Assembly: GCF_012027395.1 (NCBI RefSeq) | Contig: NZ_SNUJ01000002.1 | Location: forward strand, 554,525-618,524 | DNA: 64,000 nt | Direction of reading: 5' to 3' | Source of the DNA: Thermococcus sp. LS1 | GTDB lineage: Archaea; Methanobacteriota_B; Thermococci; Thermococcales; Thermococcaceae | Shown here: piece by piece, positions 29,120 through 37,057 of the stretch | Layout of the letters: each line of letters starts with the position of its first letter | How positions within the stretch are numbered: the stretch's first letter is position 1 | The notes under the pieces: generated by a model | What the model was told of the DNA's origin: nothing | Databases searched by the model: none | Seen by the model: the letters and a program-made list of their open reading frames with translations, nothing else | Program-made: the position numbers and the translations under genes

Positions 29120-30556
29120 TCAAACCGTGAATATCCGTATAGTATTCGTCCCCGCAGTCTTACCTATTGGCGTTCCCTTCGTCAGCAGAACCGTGTCGTT
29201 TTCGCTCACCAGGCCCAAGCCCTTGATGAGGTTCAGTATCTCGCGCTCGCTGGTCTCCTCGACGAGGAATGGATAGACTCCGTATGAGAACATGAGGCTG
29301 TTGGCAACCTTTTCGTCAGTGGCGAAAGCTAGAATCCACTGCTTCGGCTTGAAACGGGATATTAAGCGAGCAGTTTCACCGGTTCTTGTGGGGGTTAGGA
29401 TGTATTTGATGTCTACCGAGTTGAGGGCCTCTATGATGCTCCTCGCTATGGCATCTTTTATGGTGCCCTTTTTGGGCATCTGACCTTTCCACTCGCTCAT
29501 CTTCCACTCTACCACGCGCGTTGACCAGAGGGAATCGCGGTAGGCTTCGGTGGTTCTTGCTATCTTAGCCATCATCTTGACTGCGTCGACGGGATACTTG
29601 CCTACAGCAGTCTCCTCCGAGAGCATAACCGCGTCCGTTCCGTCGAGGATGGCGTTGGCCACGTCTGTAACCTCTGCCCTCGTGGGGAGCTTCTCCTGGG
29701 TCATCGACTCAAGCATCTGGGTGGCAGTTATCGCAGGCTTGCCCGCCATGTTGGCCTTTTTTATGAGCTTTTTCTGGAGCACCGGGAGCTTCTCAATCGG
29801 CATCTCGACGCCCAAATCGCCCCTCGCTATCATTATTCCGTCGGCGGCGCTCAGTATCTGGTCAAAGTTCTTCACCGCATCGGGCCTCTCAATCTTTGCG
29901 ATTATGAATATCTTCCCGTTCCTCTCCTCCACGAAGCGCCTGACCTTCAGAACGTCGTAGGCCGAGCCGACGAAGCTTATTCCTACAGCGTCCATGCCGT
30001 GCTCGATTGCAAACTCAAGAAACTGCAGATCCTTCTCCGTCACCGCGTCTATCGCTATCCTCGCATTCGGGACGTTTATGCCCTTGTGGGAGAAGAGTGT
30101 GCCCCCAACGAGGACTTTACAGACCACGTCAGTATCGTGAACCTCCTCGACACGGAGCGCTATGAAGCCATCGCTCAGATAGATGACGTCCCCCTTGGAT
30201 ACCATCCTGGGAAAGTCCTTGAACTGCACGGGTATCTCTGCCTCATTGCCAACCACATCCCGCGTGGTGAGGGTTATCGTCTGCCAGCGTCTCAGCGTTA
30301 CTGAACCGTTTTGAATCTCCCCAACGCGTATCTTCACTCCTGGAAGATCGCCGAGAATGGCGATGGGCCTGTTGAGCCTATCGGAGACTTTCCTTACCAG
30401 TTCCACTGTCTTCGCGTGCTGTTCGAAGTCTCCGTGGGCGAAGTTTATGCGTGCAACGCTCATTCCTGCCTTCACCATGGCCTCTACCGTCTTCCTCTTC
30501 AGAGAGGCTGGCCCTATTGTGGCTATGATTTTCGTTTTGTGGGATGGCAACCTCAT
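29120..30556 (-). CDS. pyk: Pyruvate kinase
   Basis: Last step of glycolysis, phosphoenolpyruvate plus ADP to pyruvate plus ATP. 478 residues. N-terminal RLPSHKTKIIATIGPAS, active-site Lys in IIAKIERPDAVKN near residue 205, IMIARGDLGVEMPIE, and ATQMLESM are present with a C-terminal domain ending GTNTIRIFTV. ATG 30556 is preceded by AGGTGAAGGAC; the GTG three codons earlier is part of that site. Single gene. Confidence 0.97.
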   Translation of the reverse strand: MRLPSHKTKIIATIGPASLKRKTVEAMVKAGMSVARINFAHGDFEQHAKTVELVRKVSDRLNRPIAILGDLPGVKIRVGEIQNGSVTLRRWQTITLTTRDVVGNEAEIPVQFKDFPRMVSKGDVIYLSDGFIALRVEEVHDTDVVCKVLVGGTLFSHKGINVPNARIAIDAVTEKDLQFLEFAIEHGMDAVGISFVGSAYDVLKVRRFVEERNGKIFIIAKIERPDAVKNFDQILSAADGIMIARGDLGVEMPIEKLPVLQKKLIKKANMAGKPAITATQMLESMTQEKLPTRAEVTDVANAILDGTDAVMLSEETAVGKYPVDAVKMMAKIARTTEAYRDSLWSTRVVEWKMSEWKGQMPKKGTIKDAIARSIIEALNSVDIKYILTPTRTGETARLISRFKPKQWILAFATDEKVANSLMFSYGVYPFLVEETSEREILNLIKGLGLVSENDTVLLTKGTPIGKTAGTNTIRIFTV

Positions 30557-30651
30557 GTCCTTCACCTAAAATGGCACTTCACTCTACCCCTAATAATCTT
30601 ATCCCACGAAACCTTAATAAGTTAGGAAAGCCTAATTGTCCCGGTGATCGG

Positions 30652-31111
30652 ATGAACCACCTCGATGTTGAGGTTTTTGATGAGAACGGGAACGAAGCCC
30701 CGCTCAGGGACGTCGTTCTCGGAAAGTGGACTGTTCTTTACGTCTATCCGAAGGACAACACCCCGGCTGCACGACCGAGGCGAAAGAGTTTACAGAACTC
30801 CTTCCCGAGTTCGAGAAGCTCGGTTTTCAGGTGATTGGGGTAAGCAAGGATTCAGTTAACTCTCACCGGAAGTTCAAAGAGAAGTATGGGCTAAAAATAA
30901 AGCTCCTGAGCGATCCCAGTGCCGAGCTTATCAAAGCTCTGGGGGCATGGGGCAAGAAGAAAAGCTATGGGAAGGAATACGAGGGCGTCATAAGGAGCAC
31001 CTTCATCCTGAATCCTGAAGGAGAGATAGTCTGGAAGAAGATTAAGGTTAAGGCAAAGGGACATGCAGCAAAGTCTTAGAAGAAGCGAAGAAACTCGTGG
31101 AAGAAAGCTAA
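30652..31111 (+). CDS. Peroxiredoxin (BCP/PrxQ type), two single-base frameshifts
   Basis: Removes peroxides. Frame one (30652 on) gives MNHLDVEVFDENGNEAPLRD and YPKDNTP. With one G added at about 30765 the reading continues as TPGCTTEAKEF with the peroxidatic Cys, then GFQVIGVSKDS. A second added G near 31073 restores KVLEEAKKLVEES to stop at 31111. Without the fixes the frames end early. Both errors are in short G runs. Regions on each side are otherwise perfect, so assembly error is likelier than decay. GGTGATCGG precedes ATG 30652. Converges on a small gene ending at 31119. Confidence 0.85.
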
Positions 31112-31118
31112 AGCTCTT

Positions 31119-31229
31119 TTATTCATCCTTTTCTTTCCTTGACACTACCTCGGGGTGGGGCAAGGGTTCTCCTCTCTTCCCAGGCTCGAACCTCGAAAGG
31201 AAACGACTGATAATCTCAACGATTCTCAC
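31119..31229 (-). CDS. 36-residue small protein with strong ribosome site
   Basis: GTG start at 31229 with GGGAGGTGACAAC just before it. The 36 residues begin MRIVEIISRFLSRFEPGKRG and end VVSRKEKDE. It stops 8 bases from the corrected end of the peroxiredoxin. Amphipathic N-terminal helix, charged tail. No family recognised; the ribosome binding site and absence of other coding makes expression plausible. Confidence 0.45.
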   Translation of the reverse strand: MRIVEIISRFLSRFEPGKRGEPLPHPEVVSRKEKDE

Positions 31230-31272
31230 GTTGTCACCTCCCAAAGCTTAAAAATGAAGGAGGCAGGGGTGC

Positions 31273-31728
31273 TCACTTCATGAGCACGAAGCCGACTATG
31301 TTGCCCTCATAGGCGAGGAAGACCTTGACGCCGTTGAGGGTCTCGTAGGCGGCGTAAACATCCAGCTCGCTGAGGTTGTAGTCACCAACGACCTTGCCAA
31401 CATAGTCGCCGTCGTAGACGAGCTTCTGGACGGTTACTCCGCGCGGGTTGGTGAACTCCTCAACTGAGACCTGGCTCAGGTAGTCCTGAACTTCGGCAGG
31501 GTCGATGCTGACCTCGGTCAGGTTCGTGGACTTAACTCCAAGTCCCATGTACATGCCTCTCTCCTTGGCCATGGCCATGGCACCGTGGCCCTGGCCGGCC
31601 ATGTGCGGCTCGACAGCCCTCTCAACTTCTGGGTTTGGTCCCGGCACGCCCTGATAGGCAGCCACTGCTCCAAACACGAGGCCGAAGAGGCCCAACACCA
31701 TCAAACCAATTCCCAACCACTTCTTCAT
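31273..31728 (-). CDS. Secreted or membrane-anchored protein of unknown family
   Basis: 151 residues. Signal or anchor sequence MKKWLGIGLMVLGLFGLVFG at the start, then a Met/His/Gly-rich stretch (HMAGQGHGAMAMAKERG, residues 43-59) that could bind a soft metal. The rest is a compact beta-rich domain (KVVGDYNLSELDVYAAYETL). Start ATG 31728 follows AGGTGATATGAC. It has no close operon partner. Function not known to me. Confidence 0.6.
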   Translation of the reverse strand: MKKWLGIGLMVLGLFGLVFGAVAAYQGVPGPNPEVERAVEPHMAGQGHGAMAMAKERGMYMGLGVKSTNLTEVSIDPAEVQDYLSQVSVEEFTNPRGVTVQKLVYDGDYVGKVVGDYNLSELDVYAAYETLNGVKVFLAYEGNIVGFVLMK

Positions 31729-31837
31729 GTCATATCACCTCTCCATGTGTAATTGCAATATTACATATGTTGGGTTTCTTTATAAAGTTTTCGGTGTCGA
31801 AAAGCTATAAAACCTCAAACCGTAGAGGACTGATGCC

Positions 31838-32038
31838 ATGAGGAAGGAGTTAATAACAGCAATCCCGCCAGACGAAATAGAGATTATCCTGAAAAAATCT
31901 GGAGCAGAGGTTGAGCTGACCATTTCAGAGGCAGAACCATTCCACGGCATGCCGAGGTACAGAGTGCTTCTGGAAGGGGCAGACGAAGAGATAGAGAAGT
32001 TCATGGATGTCCTCAGACTGGCAAGGGCCGGCGGTTAG
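31838..32038 (+). CDS. Small conserved-looking protein, 66 residues
   Basis: Begins MRKELITAIPPDEIEIIL with an alpha/beta pattern (helix 9-20, strand EVELTISEAE, strand RYRVLLEGA, helix EEIEKFMDVLRLA). GAGG lies before ATG 31838. The stop overlaps the convergent radical SAM gene end by 4 bases. The acidic two-strand/two-helix pattern could be a small regulatory or RNA-binding fold. Not recognised. Confidence 0.55.
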   Translation: MRKELITAIPPDEIEIILKKSGAEVELTISEAEPFHGMPRYRVLLEGADEEIEKFMDVLRLARAGG

Positions 32039-33087
32039 CCCACCAAGGCGTTCTTGAATCCAAATTCTCTCACGAGCCGTGCGGCTTTAATCATCTCTTC
32101 GTCCTTGAGGGTTCTGCTGATCTCTGGATGTTTCCCTGCTTCGTATTCTGGCCGGTACTGGAACATCACGTTTATTCTAACATCCTCCCCGAGGTTCTCG
32201 GCTATCCACTTTAGTATCGGTCTCGTGCAGCAGTCAAGGTGACCAGGAATAACGAGATGTCGTATCAGGAACTCGGCTTTGTAATGCCTCTTGGCGAGGA
32301 GGAAGTTTCTGGTGATAACCTCCCAATACCGAGGGGCCTTTGAGTACTTCAGGGCACACTTGTCGTTTCCCCACTTGAAGTCGGCGAGGTAAACATCGAC
32401 AACCCCATCGAGAAGCTTCATTGCCTCTTCGCTCATGTACATGTTGGAGTTCCAGACTACTGGAATCGGGACTTTGACGTGCCTGAGGGTTTTGATGGTG
32501 AAGGGAAGGTTTGGAGTCGGCTCGCCGCCGACGAAGTTCACGTTCTTTGCTCCCTGCGCGAAGGAGAGAGCTATTTTCTCAGCCATCTCTCCGGGCAAAT
32601 ACTCAATTCCAATGCGGAACTGACTTATATCCCAGTTCTGGCAGAAGACGCACCGGAAGTTGCAGCCGCTGAAGAAGACCGTGTAAGAGGGAAGTAGCTC
32701 CGGCTCCTCGCCGTAGTGGAGGAAATCGCTCGCAACGAGGCTTTCTCTCACCCTGCAGTAGCCGATTTCCTTTTTTCTGTTCGCTCGGCACTTGAACTCG
32801 CAGAGCTCGCAGCTCTCGAGGATCTTATCGGCTATAACCGCTTTGAGGTCGAGGAGGCTCTTCTCCGGGCTTTCGCTGAGGTCGTTCTCCTTCAATCTAT
32901 CCATAGCCTCTTCGTGAATCTCCCACAGCTCTTCTAATGGCGCATCTTCGTCAAACTTTACTCCAACCCGTTTTGATAGAAAGAAGTTCGGCACTTCATC
33001 TCCCCTAAGAATCGCGAAGTAGTGGGGCATTGTCCTTACGGCCCCTTCAATCTCCCTAATCTCTATCCTCCTGAACCACATCACCAT
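32035..33087 (-). CDS. Radical SAM protein of the PflX/COG1313 type
   Basis: 350 residues. Radical SAM cluster motif CNFRCVFC (CxxxCxxC) near residue 140, after a Cys-rich N-terminal part (CELCEFKCRANRKKEIGYC, four Cys) that may hold another cluster. Family mark GGEPTPNLPFTI follows. Related to glycyl-radical activating enzymes, but PflX-group function is uncharacterised. Start ATG 33087, GAGG 9 bases upstream. Neighbour archaemetzincin is 33 bases upstream on the same strand. Confidence 0.78.
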   Translation of the reverse strand: MVMWFRRIEIREIEGAVRTMPHYFAILRGDEVPNFFLSKRVGVKFDEDAPLEELWEIHEEAMDRLKENDLSESPEKSLLDLKAVIADKILESCELCEFKCRANRKKEIGYCRVRESLVASDFLHYGEEPELLPSYTVFFSGCNFRCVFCQNWDISQFRIGIEYLPGEMAEKIALSFAQGAKNVNFVGGEPTPNLPFTIKTLRHVKVPIPVVWNSNMYMSEEAMKLLDGVVDVYLADFKWGNDKCALKYSKAPRYWEVITRNFLLAKRHYKAEFLIRHLVIPGHLDCCTRPILKWIAENLGEDVRINVMFQYRPEYEAGKHPEISRTLKDEEMIKAARLVREFGFKNALVG

Positions 33088-33120
33088 CTAATAGGTCCTC
33101 ATAGTTAAAACACTTGTCGA

Positions 33121-33765
33121 TTACCTTTCCAAGGCGGCCCTCAGCTTGAGGAGGCACTCGTCGCAGTAGCCTGGGATCCGGCCGTCCCAGTCCTCTATGT
33201 TGGTGGGGGGATGCATGACACATTGGTTGTTGCAGTGCTCGAGACCAAAACTATGGCCGACCTCGTGGAGGACACCCTTGAGGAGCCTGCTTTTGAACGT
33301 CTCAAGCTTTCTCCTGCGCTCATGGGGGGAATCATCGGGGGTTATGGGAACCTCGAAGGGCTTCATCGACAGTATCATAATCCTGAGGCCGGTGATGACC
33401 TCGTGAATGCCCAGAAACTTCTCGTAGAAGTCAAAGTAAGGATTCCTAGAAACGAGCGGGAAGGTGGTGAGGGCGAATATCTTGTTCATTTTGATGTCCT
33501 CTTTCTCGTTGATTTCTTGGAGCAGTCGTGAGTAGAGAACCTCAATGAGGGCCTCAAGCGGGTAGACCCGTATCCTGCCCTCAGGGGTGTTGAGGTTTAT
33601 CAGGTAACCCGGCTCCAGCTCAAGTTTTCCTATGTAGAGGAACCTCACGGGAATCTCGTTCTGCTGAAAGAAGCGGTTCGCATCGTCGAAAACGTTGAAT
33701 AGAACGTCGGTTATTATTTCTTTGTCCACGAAGTTCCCGACGTAGGTGAAAGCTATAAACTCCAT
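33121..33765 (-). CDS. amzA: Archaemetzincin zinc protease
   Basis: 214 residues. The extended zinc site HEVGHSFGLEHC is followed by NNQCVM and, after the Met-turn, YCDEC, giving the archaemetzincin pattern HExxHxxGxxHC...C.M...CxxC with four Cys that bind a second zinc. Start ATG 33765 follows GGTGAAATC. Substrates of archaeal members are unproven. It is transcribed away from the fluoride riboswitch. Confidence 0.9.
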   Translation of the reverse strand: MEFIAFTYVGNFVDKEIITDVLFNVFDDANRFFQQNEIPVRFLYIGKLELEPGYLINLNTPEGRIRVYPLEALIEVLYSRLLQEINEKEDIKMNKIFALTTFPLVSRNPYFDFYEKFLGIHEVITGLRIMILSMKPFEVPITPDDSPHERRRKLETFKSRLLKGVLHEVGHSFGLEHCNNQCVMHPPTNIEDWDGRIPGYCDECLLKLRAALER

Positions 33766-33828
33766 GATTTCACCACAAATGAGAGACCGTTTCAAACTTA
33801 TTAAATTTTAGGTGATTGAACCACAAAC

Positions 33829-33837
33829 GTTTTTAAC
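33829..33837 (+). promoter_or_regulatory. Promoter of the fluoride operon
   Basis: GTTTTTAAC at 33829-33837 would place transcription start near 33857, exactly at the first base of the riboswitch fold (GGGCGATG). This agreement supports both calls. Confidence 0.5.
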
Positions 33838-33856
33838 CGCCATTCGAAGGGTTTTC

Positions 33857-33920
33857 GGGCGATGGCGTCCGCCCGGGCTTCGAGCCGAACCGCCCGCTTT
33901 GGGCTGATGACGCCTGTTCT
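33857..33920 (+). ncRNA. Fluoride riboswitch (crcB motif)
   Basis: The leader begins GGGCGATG at 33857-33864 and contains the crcB-motif elements: P1 stem GGCGTC (33864-33869) with GACGCC (33909-33914); pseudoknot GGGCG (33857-33861) with CGCCC (33870-33874); P2 GCCC (33892-33895) with GGGC (33901-33904); and the conserved CTGATG between P2 and P1. A small extra hairpin GGCT/AGCC lies at 33876-33886. It senses fluoride and precedes, by five genes, a crcB fluoride channel. A hairpin TCTCT-GCC-AGAGA (33918-33930) follows, then the ribosome site. Confidence 0.88.
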
Positions 33921-33934
33921 CTGCCAGAGATAGT

Positions 33935-33940
33935 GGGAGG
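33935..33940 (+). promoter_or_regulatory. Ribosome binding site possibly masked by the riboswitch
   Basis: GGGAGG lies seven bases before ATG 33948. AGGCG at 33938-33942 is complementary to CGCCT at 33911-33915, the 3' strand of riboswitch P1. Without fluoride P1 may open and this strand could cover the site. This is inference from complementarity only. Confidence 0.45.
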
Positions 33941-33947
33941 CGGTAGA

Positions 33948-34805
33948 ATGGGCTCGAAGCTGAGTGAGATTGGCAGGTTTATTAACGCTGATGCGCTTAT
34001 CCGCTACGTTGAGGAGAGGCGCCACGAGGACGGCGGCTACTGCTTCGTGAGCGTTTTGGACGAGACCAACATTAACGACACCTACTACGCGGTAAAGATT
34101 TACGACCTGCTCGGGCTCGAAATTCCCGAGAGGGAGAAGACAGTGGAGTTCCTTTACACTTCCGCCCAGATGCAGACCGCGGTGGTGGCCGTTGCAATGG
34201 CCATCGAGGCACTGTCATTACTGGGAGCGAGAGACTTGGCAAGGGAAAAGCTGGACCTGCTCTTCTCCAAATACAACCCGCTAGAAGGGAAGTTCGCCGT
34301 TGGCCTCGGCGGAAGTGAGGAGTTCGGAACGGCTACACCCCTGGAGGCAACCTACTGGGCCGTGAGGGCGCTGGCGGCCGTGGGTTACCGTATGGATAGC
34401 GAGACCAAGGAAAGGATACGCGAGTTCGTGATGGGGTTCCGCAAGGGAGACGGCTTTGGTGTGAAGGGGGCCACCACAACCATGACTTACCAGGCCCTCT
34501 TCACCCTCAAGGGCCTTGGCTATGCCGTCCCAGACACCACCCACTTCTACAGATGCGAGGTCTACGGTGGCTTTACCGAGGTGCCCTACTCGCTGCCCCC
34601 CTATCTGGAGCCGACGTTCTATGCCATAAGAGGGCTCAGTCTGCTCGGCAAGAGGGCGCGCTACGTAAGGGACCACATCAGATTCATCAGGGCACTGCAG
34701 AACCCCAACGGAGGCTTCAGGCGCTCGCTGGAGATGGGCATATCGAACTTCCAGAACACATACAGAGCCGTGAAAGCCCTCGATGAACTCCTGAAGTGGT
34801 ACTGA
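33948..34805 (+). CDS. Terpenoid-cyclase/prenyltransferase-fold repeat protein
   Basis: 285 residues. First gene under the fluoride riboswitch. The repeated pattern of paired helices with GG-F/W turns (HEDGGYCFVSVL, GFGVKGATTTMTYQAL, YGGFTEVPYSLPPYLEPTFYAI, NGGFRRSLEMGISNFQNTYRAVK) is the alpha/alpha toroid of the prenyltransferase/squalene-cyclase superfamily. The acidic DxDD motif of cyclases is not seen, so catalysis is not implied. GGGAGG precedes the ATG; an upstream GTG at 33933 overlaps that site. Its TGA overlaps the next ATG. Confidence 0.72.
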   Translation: MGSKLSEIGRFINADALIRYVEERRHEDGGYCFVSVLDETNINDTYYAVKIYDLLGLEIPEREKTVEFLYTSAQMQTAVVAVAMAIEALSLLGARDLAREKLDLLFSKYNPLEGKFAVGLGGSEEFGTATPLEATYWAVRALAAVGYRMDSETKERIREFVMGFRKGDGFGVKGATTTMTYQALFTLKGLGYAVPDTTHFYRCEVYGGFTEVPYSLPPYLEPTFYAIRGLSLLGKRARYVRDHIRFIRALQNPNGGFRRSLEMGISNFQNTYRAVKALDELLKWY

Positions 34806-35497
34806 TGGATATCGTTGGGATATACCTCAGGGAGGCTATGAAGGAGGGCTGCCCAGTTTGCAGGATACTCAAGGAGTACGAGGAGTCTGAAATCGATACA
34901 ATCCTCTACGAGCACGTGAACGACCCCGCTGTTAGGGCCAAGTTCAAGGAGAGCCTTGGTCTCTGCACCTACCACGCCTGGAAGACCCTCAAAAAGGCCT
35001 ACTCGAACCCGCTGCTCGGCCCGCTGGGAGTGGCGATAATCTACGAGCACATGCTTTCAACTTATATCAAAACCCTCAAAAGCCGGGAGAAGGTCAAGGG
35101 AGGCGAGTGCTTCCTGTGTCTTCTCGTGGAGGAGAAGGAAAAGGACACGGTGGAAGCTATCGCGGAGAGAATTGAGGAGCTCCTGCCCGTTTACGAGTCA
35201 TCTGAGGCAATCATCTGTAAAAGGCACCACGAGATGATAGACTCAATCCTCAGGGAGAAAAATCCCCAGAGCGCGGAGAGGCTCAGAAAAGTCCAGCTGG
35301 AGAAGTTGAAGAAGCTCAGGGAAAGGATGAACTCTTTCATAAACAAGTTCGACTATAGGGCAACCGAAAGGCCCACAAAAGAAGAGGTCTCATCCCTTCC
35401 ACTGACTATAGAGGCGCTTAAAGGGCTCGAAAACGGAGCAACCCTAAGGAAGAAGGAGCGAAAAAAGCGGACAAGGGGAGTTTTGCTATGGAGATAG
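34805..35497 (+). CDS. DUF6062-like protein with two CxxC...CxxH modules
   Basis: 230 residues. Cys and His pairs appear twice with equal spacing: C16PVC19 with C54TYH57, and C102FLC105 with C138KRH141. The gaps between pairs are about 35 and 33 residues. Each set could bind one zinc; the repeat points to an internal duplication. A C-terminal Lys/Arg-rich helical tail follows. I recall the family name DUF6062 for such a pattern. The start ATG overlaps the previous stop (TGATG). Function unknown. Confidence 0.65.
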   Translation: MDIVGIYLREAMKEGCPVCRILKEYEESEIDTILYEHVNDPAVRAKFKESLGLCTYHAWKTLKKAYSNPLLGPLGVAIIYEHMLSTYIKTLKSREKVKGGECFLCLLVEEKEKDTVEAIAERIEELLPVYESSEAIICKRHHEMIDSILREKNPQSAERLRKVQLEKLKKLRERMNSFINKFDYRATERPTKEEVSSLPLTIEALKGLENGATLRKKERKKRTRGVLLWR

Positions 35498-35802
35498 AAG
35501 TAAGCCCCGAGGAGCTGGCTGAGATACGGAGAAACCAACGGGAGATAGAGAGACGCTTCAAAGACCTGGAAGGGCTTGAGAGAACCCTAAAAGCCCTCAA
35601 GTTGCGGTTCCTCCTGGAGCAGAGGGCTAGACTGGAGAAGAGGCTCAACGAGATGAGGCGGAACTATCGCGAGCTGCTCGAGTTCGAGGAGAAGGCAAAA
35701 AGGGATAAGGAGTTTTTGATGGCCTTTAGGAAGGAACTCAGCGAGGAGAACAAAAGCCTTAGAAAAGAGCTGGAGGAAAAGAGGGATGAAAATAACCGTT
35801 AA
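35488..35802 (+). CDS. Coiled-coil protein of the fluoride operon
   Basis: 104 residues, nearly all charged coiled coil (Glu/Arg/Lys/Leu), with no Cys. Its ATG overlaps the upstream gene by 10 bases and its end overlaps the next by 17 bases, so it is translated as part of the operon. Possibly an assembly partner of the neighbouring proteins. No family recognised. Confidence 0.6.
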   Translation: MEIEVSPEELAEIRRNQREIERRFKDLEGLERTLKALKLRFLLEQRARLEKRLNEMRRNYRELLEFEEKAKRDKEFLMAFRKELSEENKSLRKELEEKRDENNR

Positions 35803-36211
35803 GCCGCGGAGGGGCTGGCGGAGGGTTACTTTCAGGGTTCCAGATGAGACCCTCGAAAGGATAGAGGAACTGTGCGAGCGCTACGGCTTCAGGCTGGAGG
35901 AGGCCATAAGGATAATACTCCTCCATGGCTACGTGGATGATGGAGTCGACGCCGACGAAGAGGCCTTTGAAAAGCTTGAGAAGGAGATAGATGCTCTCGA
36001 AAAGGAGCTATACGAGCTCGAGGGAAAGTGGTCGCCCCTGAAGTTCCGCTCCTATTATATAGCGCTCGACAACCAGAACCTCGGAATCCAGCTCTCCGGA
36101 ATGATAGCGGAGAACAAGAGGCTGAGAAAGGTACTCGGGAAGGAGGAGAGGAACTTCTCGGAAGTTGAGAAGCTGATTCACTACTACATGGCCTTTGAGG
36201 GCAAGGATTAA
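35786..36211 (+). CDS. Ribbon-helix-helix-like N-terminus with coiled coil
   Basis: 141 residues. After a basic tip (MKITVKPRRGWRR) comes VTFRVPDETLERIEELCERYGFRLEEAIRIIL, of the strand-helix-helix shape used by RHH DNA-binding proteins, then a helical coiled-coil stretch. It could be a local regulator or only a structural protein. Separated from crcB by 33 bases. Confidence 0.5.
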   Translation: MKITVKPRRGWRRVTFRVPDETLERIEELCERYGFRLEEAIRIILLHGYVDDGVDADEEAFEKLEKEIDALEKELYELEGKWSPLKFRSYYIALDNQNLGIQLSGMIAENKRLRKVLGKEERNFSEVEKLIHYYMAFEGKD

Positions 36212-36244
36212 AAGAGCTAAAGCTCAGAGTGTGGCGGTGATGGA

Positions 36245-37001
<757 letters not shown>

Positions 37002-37015
37002 CCTCTTCTCCTAAG

Positions 37016-37026
37016 TATTATATATG
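37016..37026 (+). promoter_or_regulatory. Probable coaBC promoter
   Basis: TATTATATATG sits 32-42 bases before the coaBC start, a good TATA box, and separates coaBC from the fluoride operon. Confidence 0.5.
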
Positions 37027-37057
37027 AGTTAGTTGAAACCCTTCTGGAGGTGTTGAG

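Noticed and set aside
33840..33950. C/D-box or H/ACA guide RNA upstream of the fluoride operon
   Set aside because: CTGATGA first suggested a C box, but no matching D box spacing exists, and P1, P2 and pseudoknot pairings fit the crcB motif fully.
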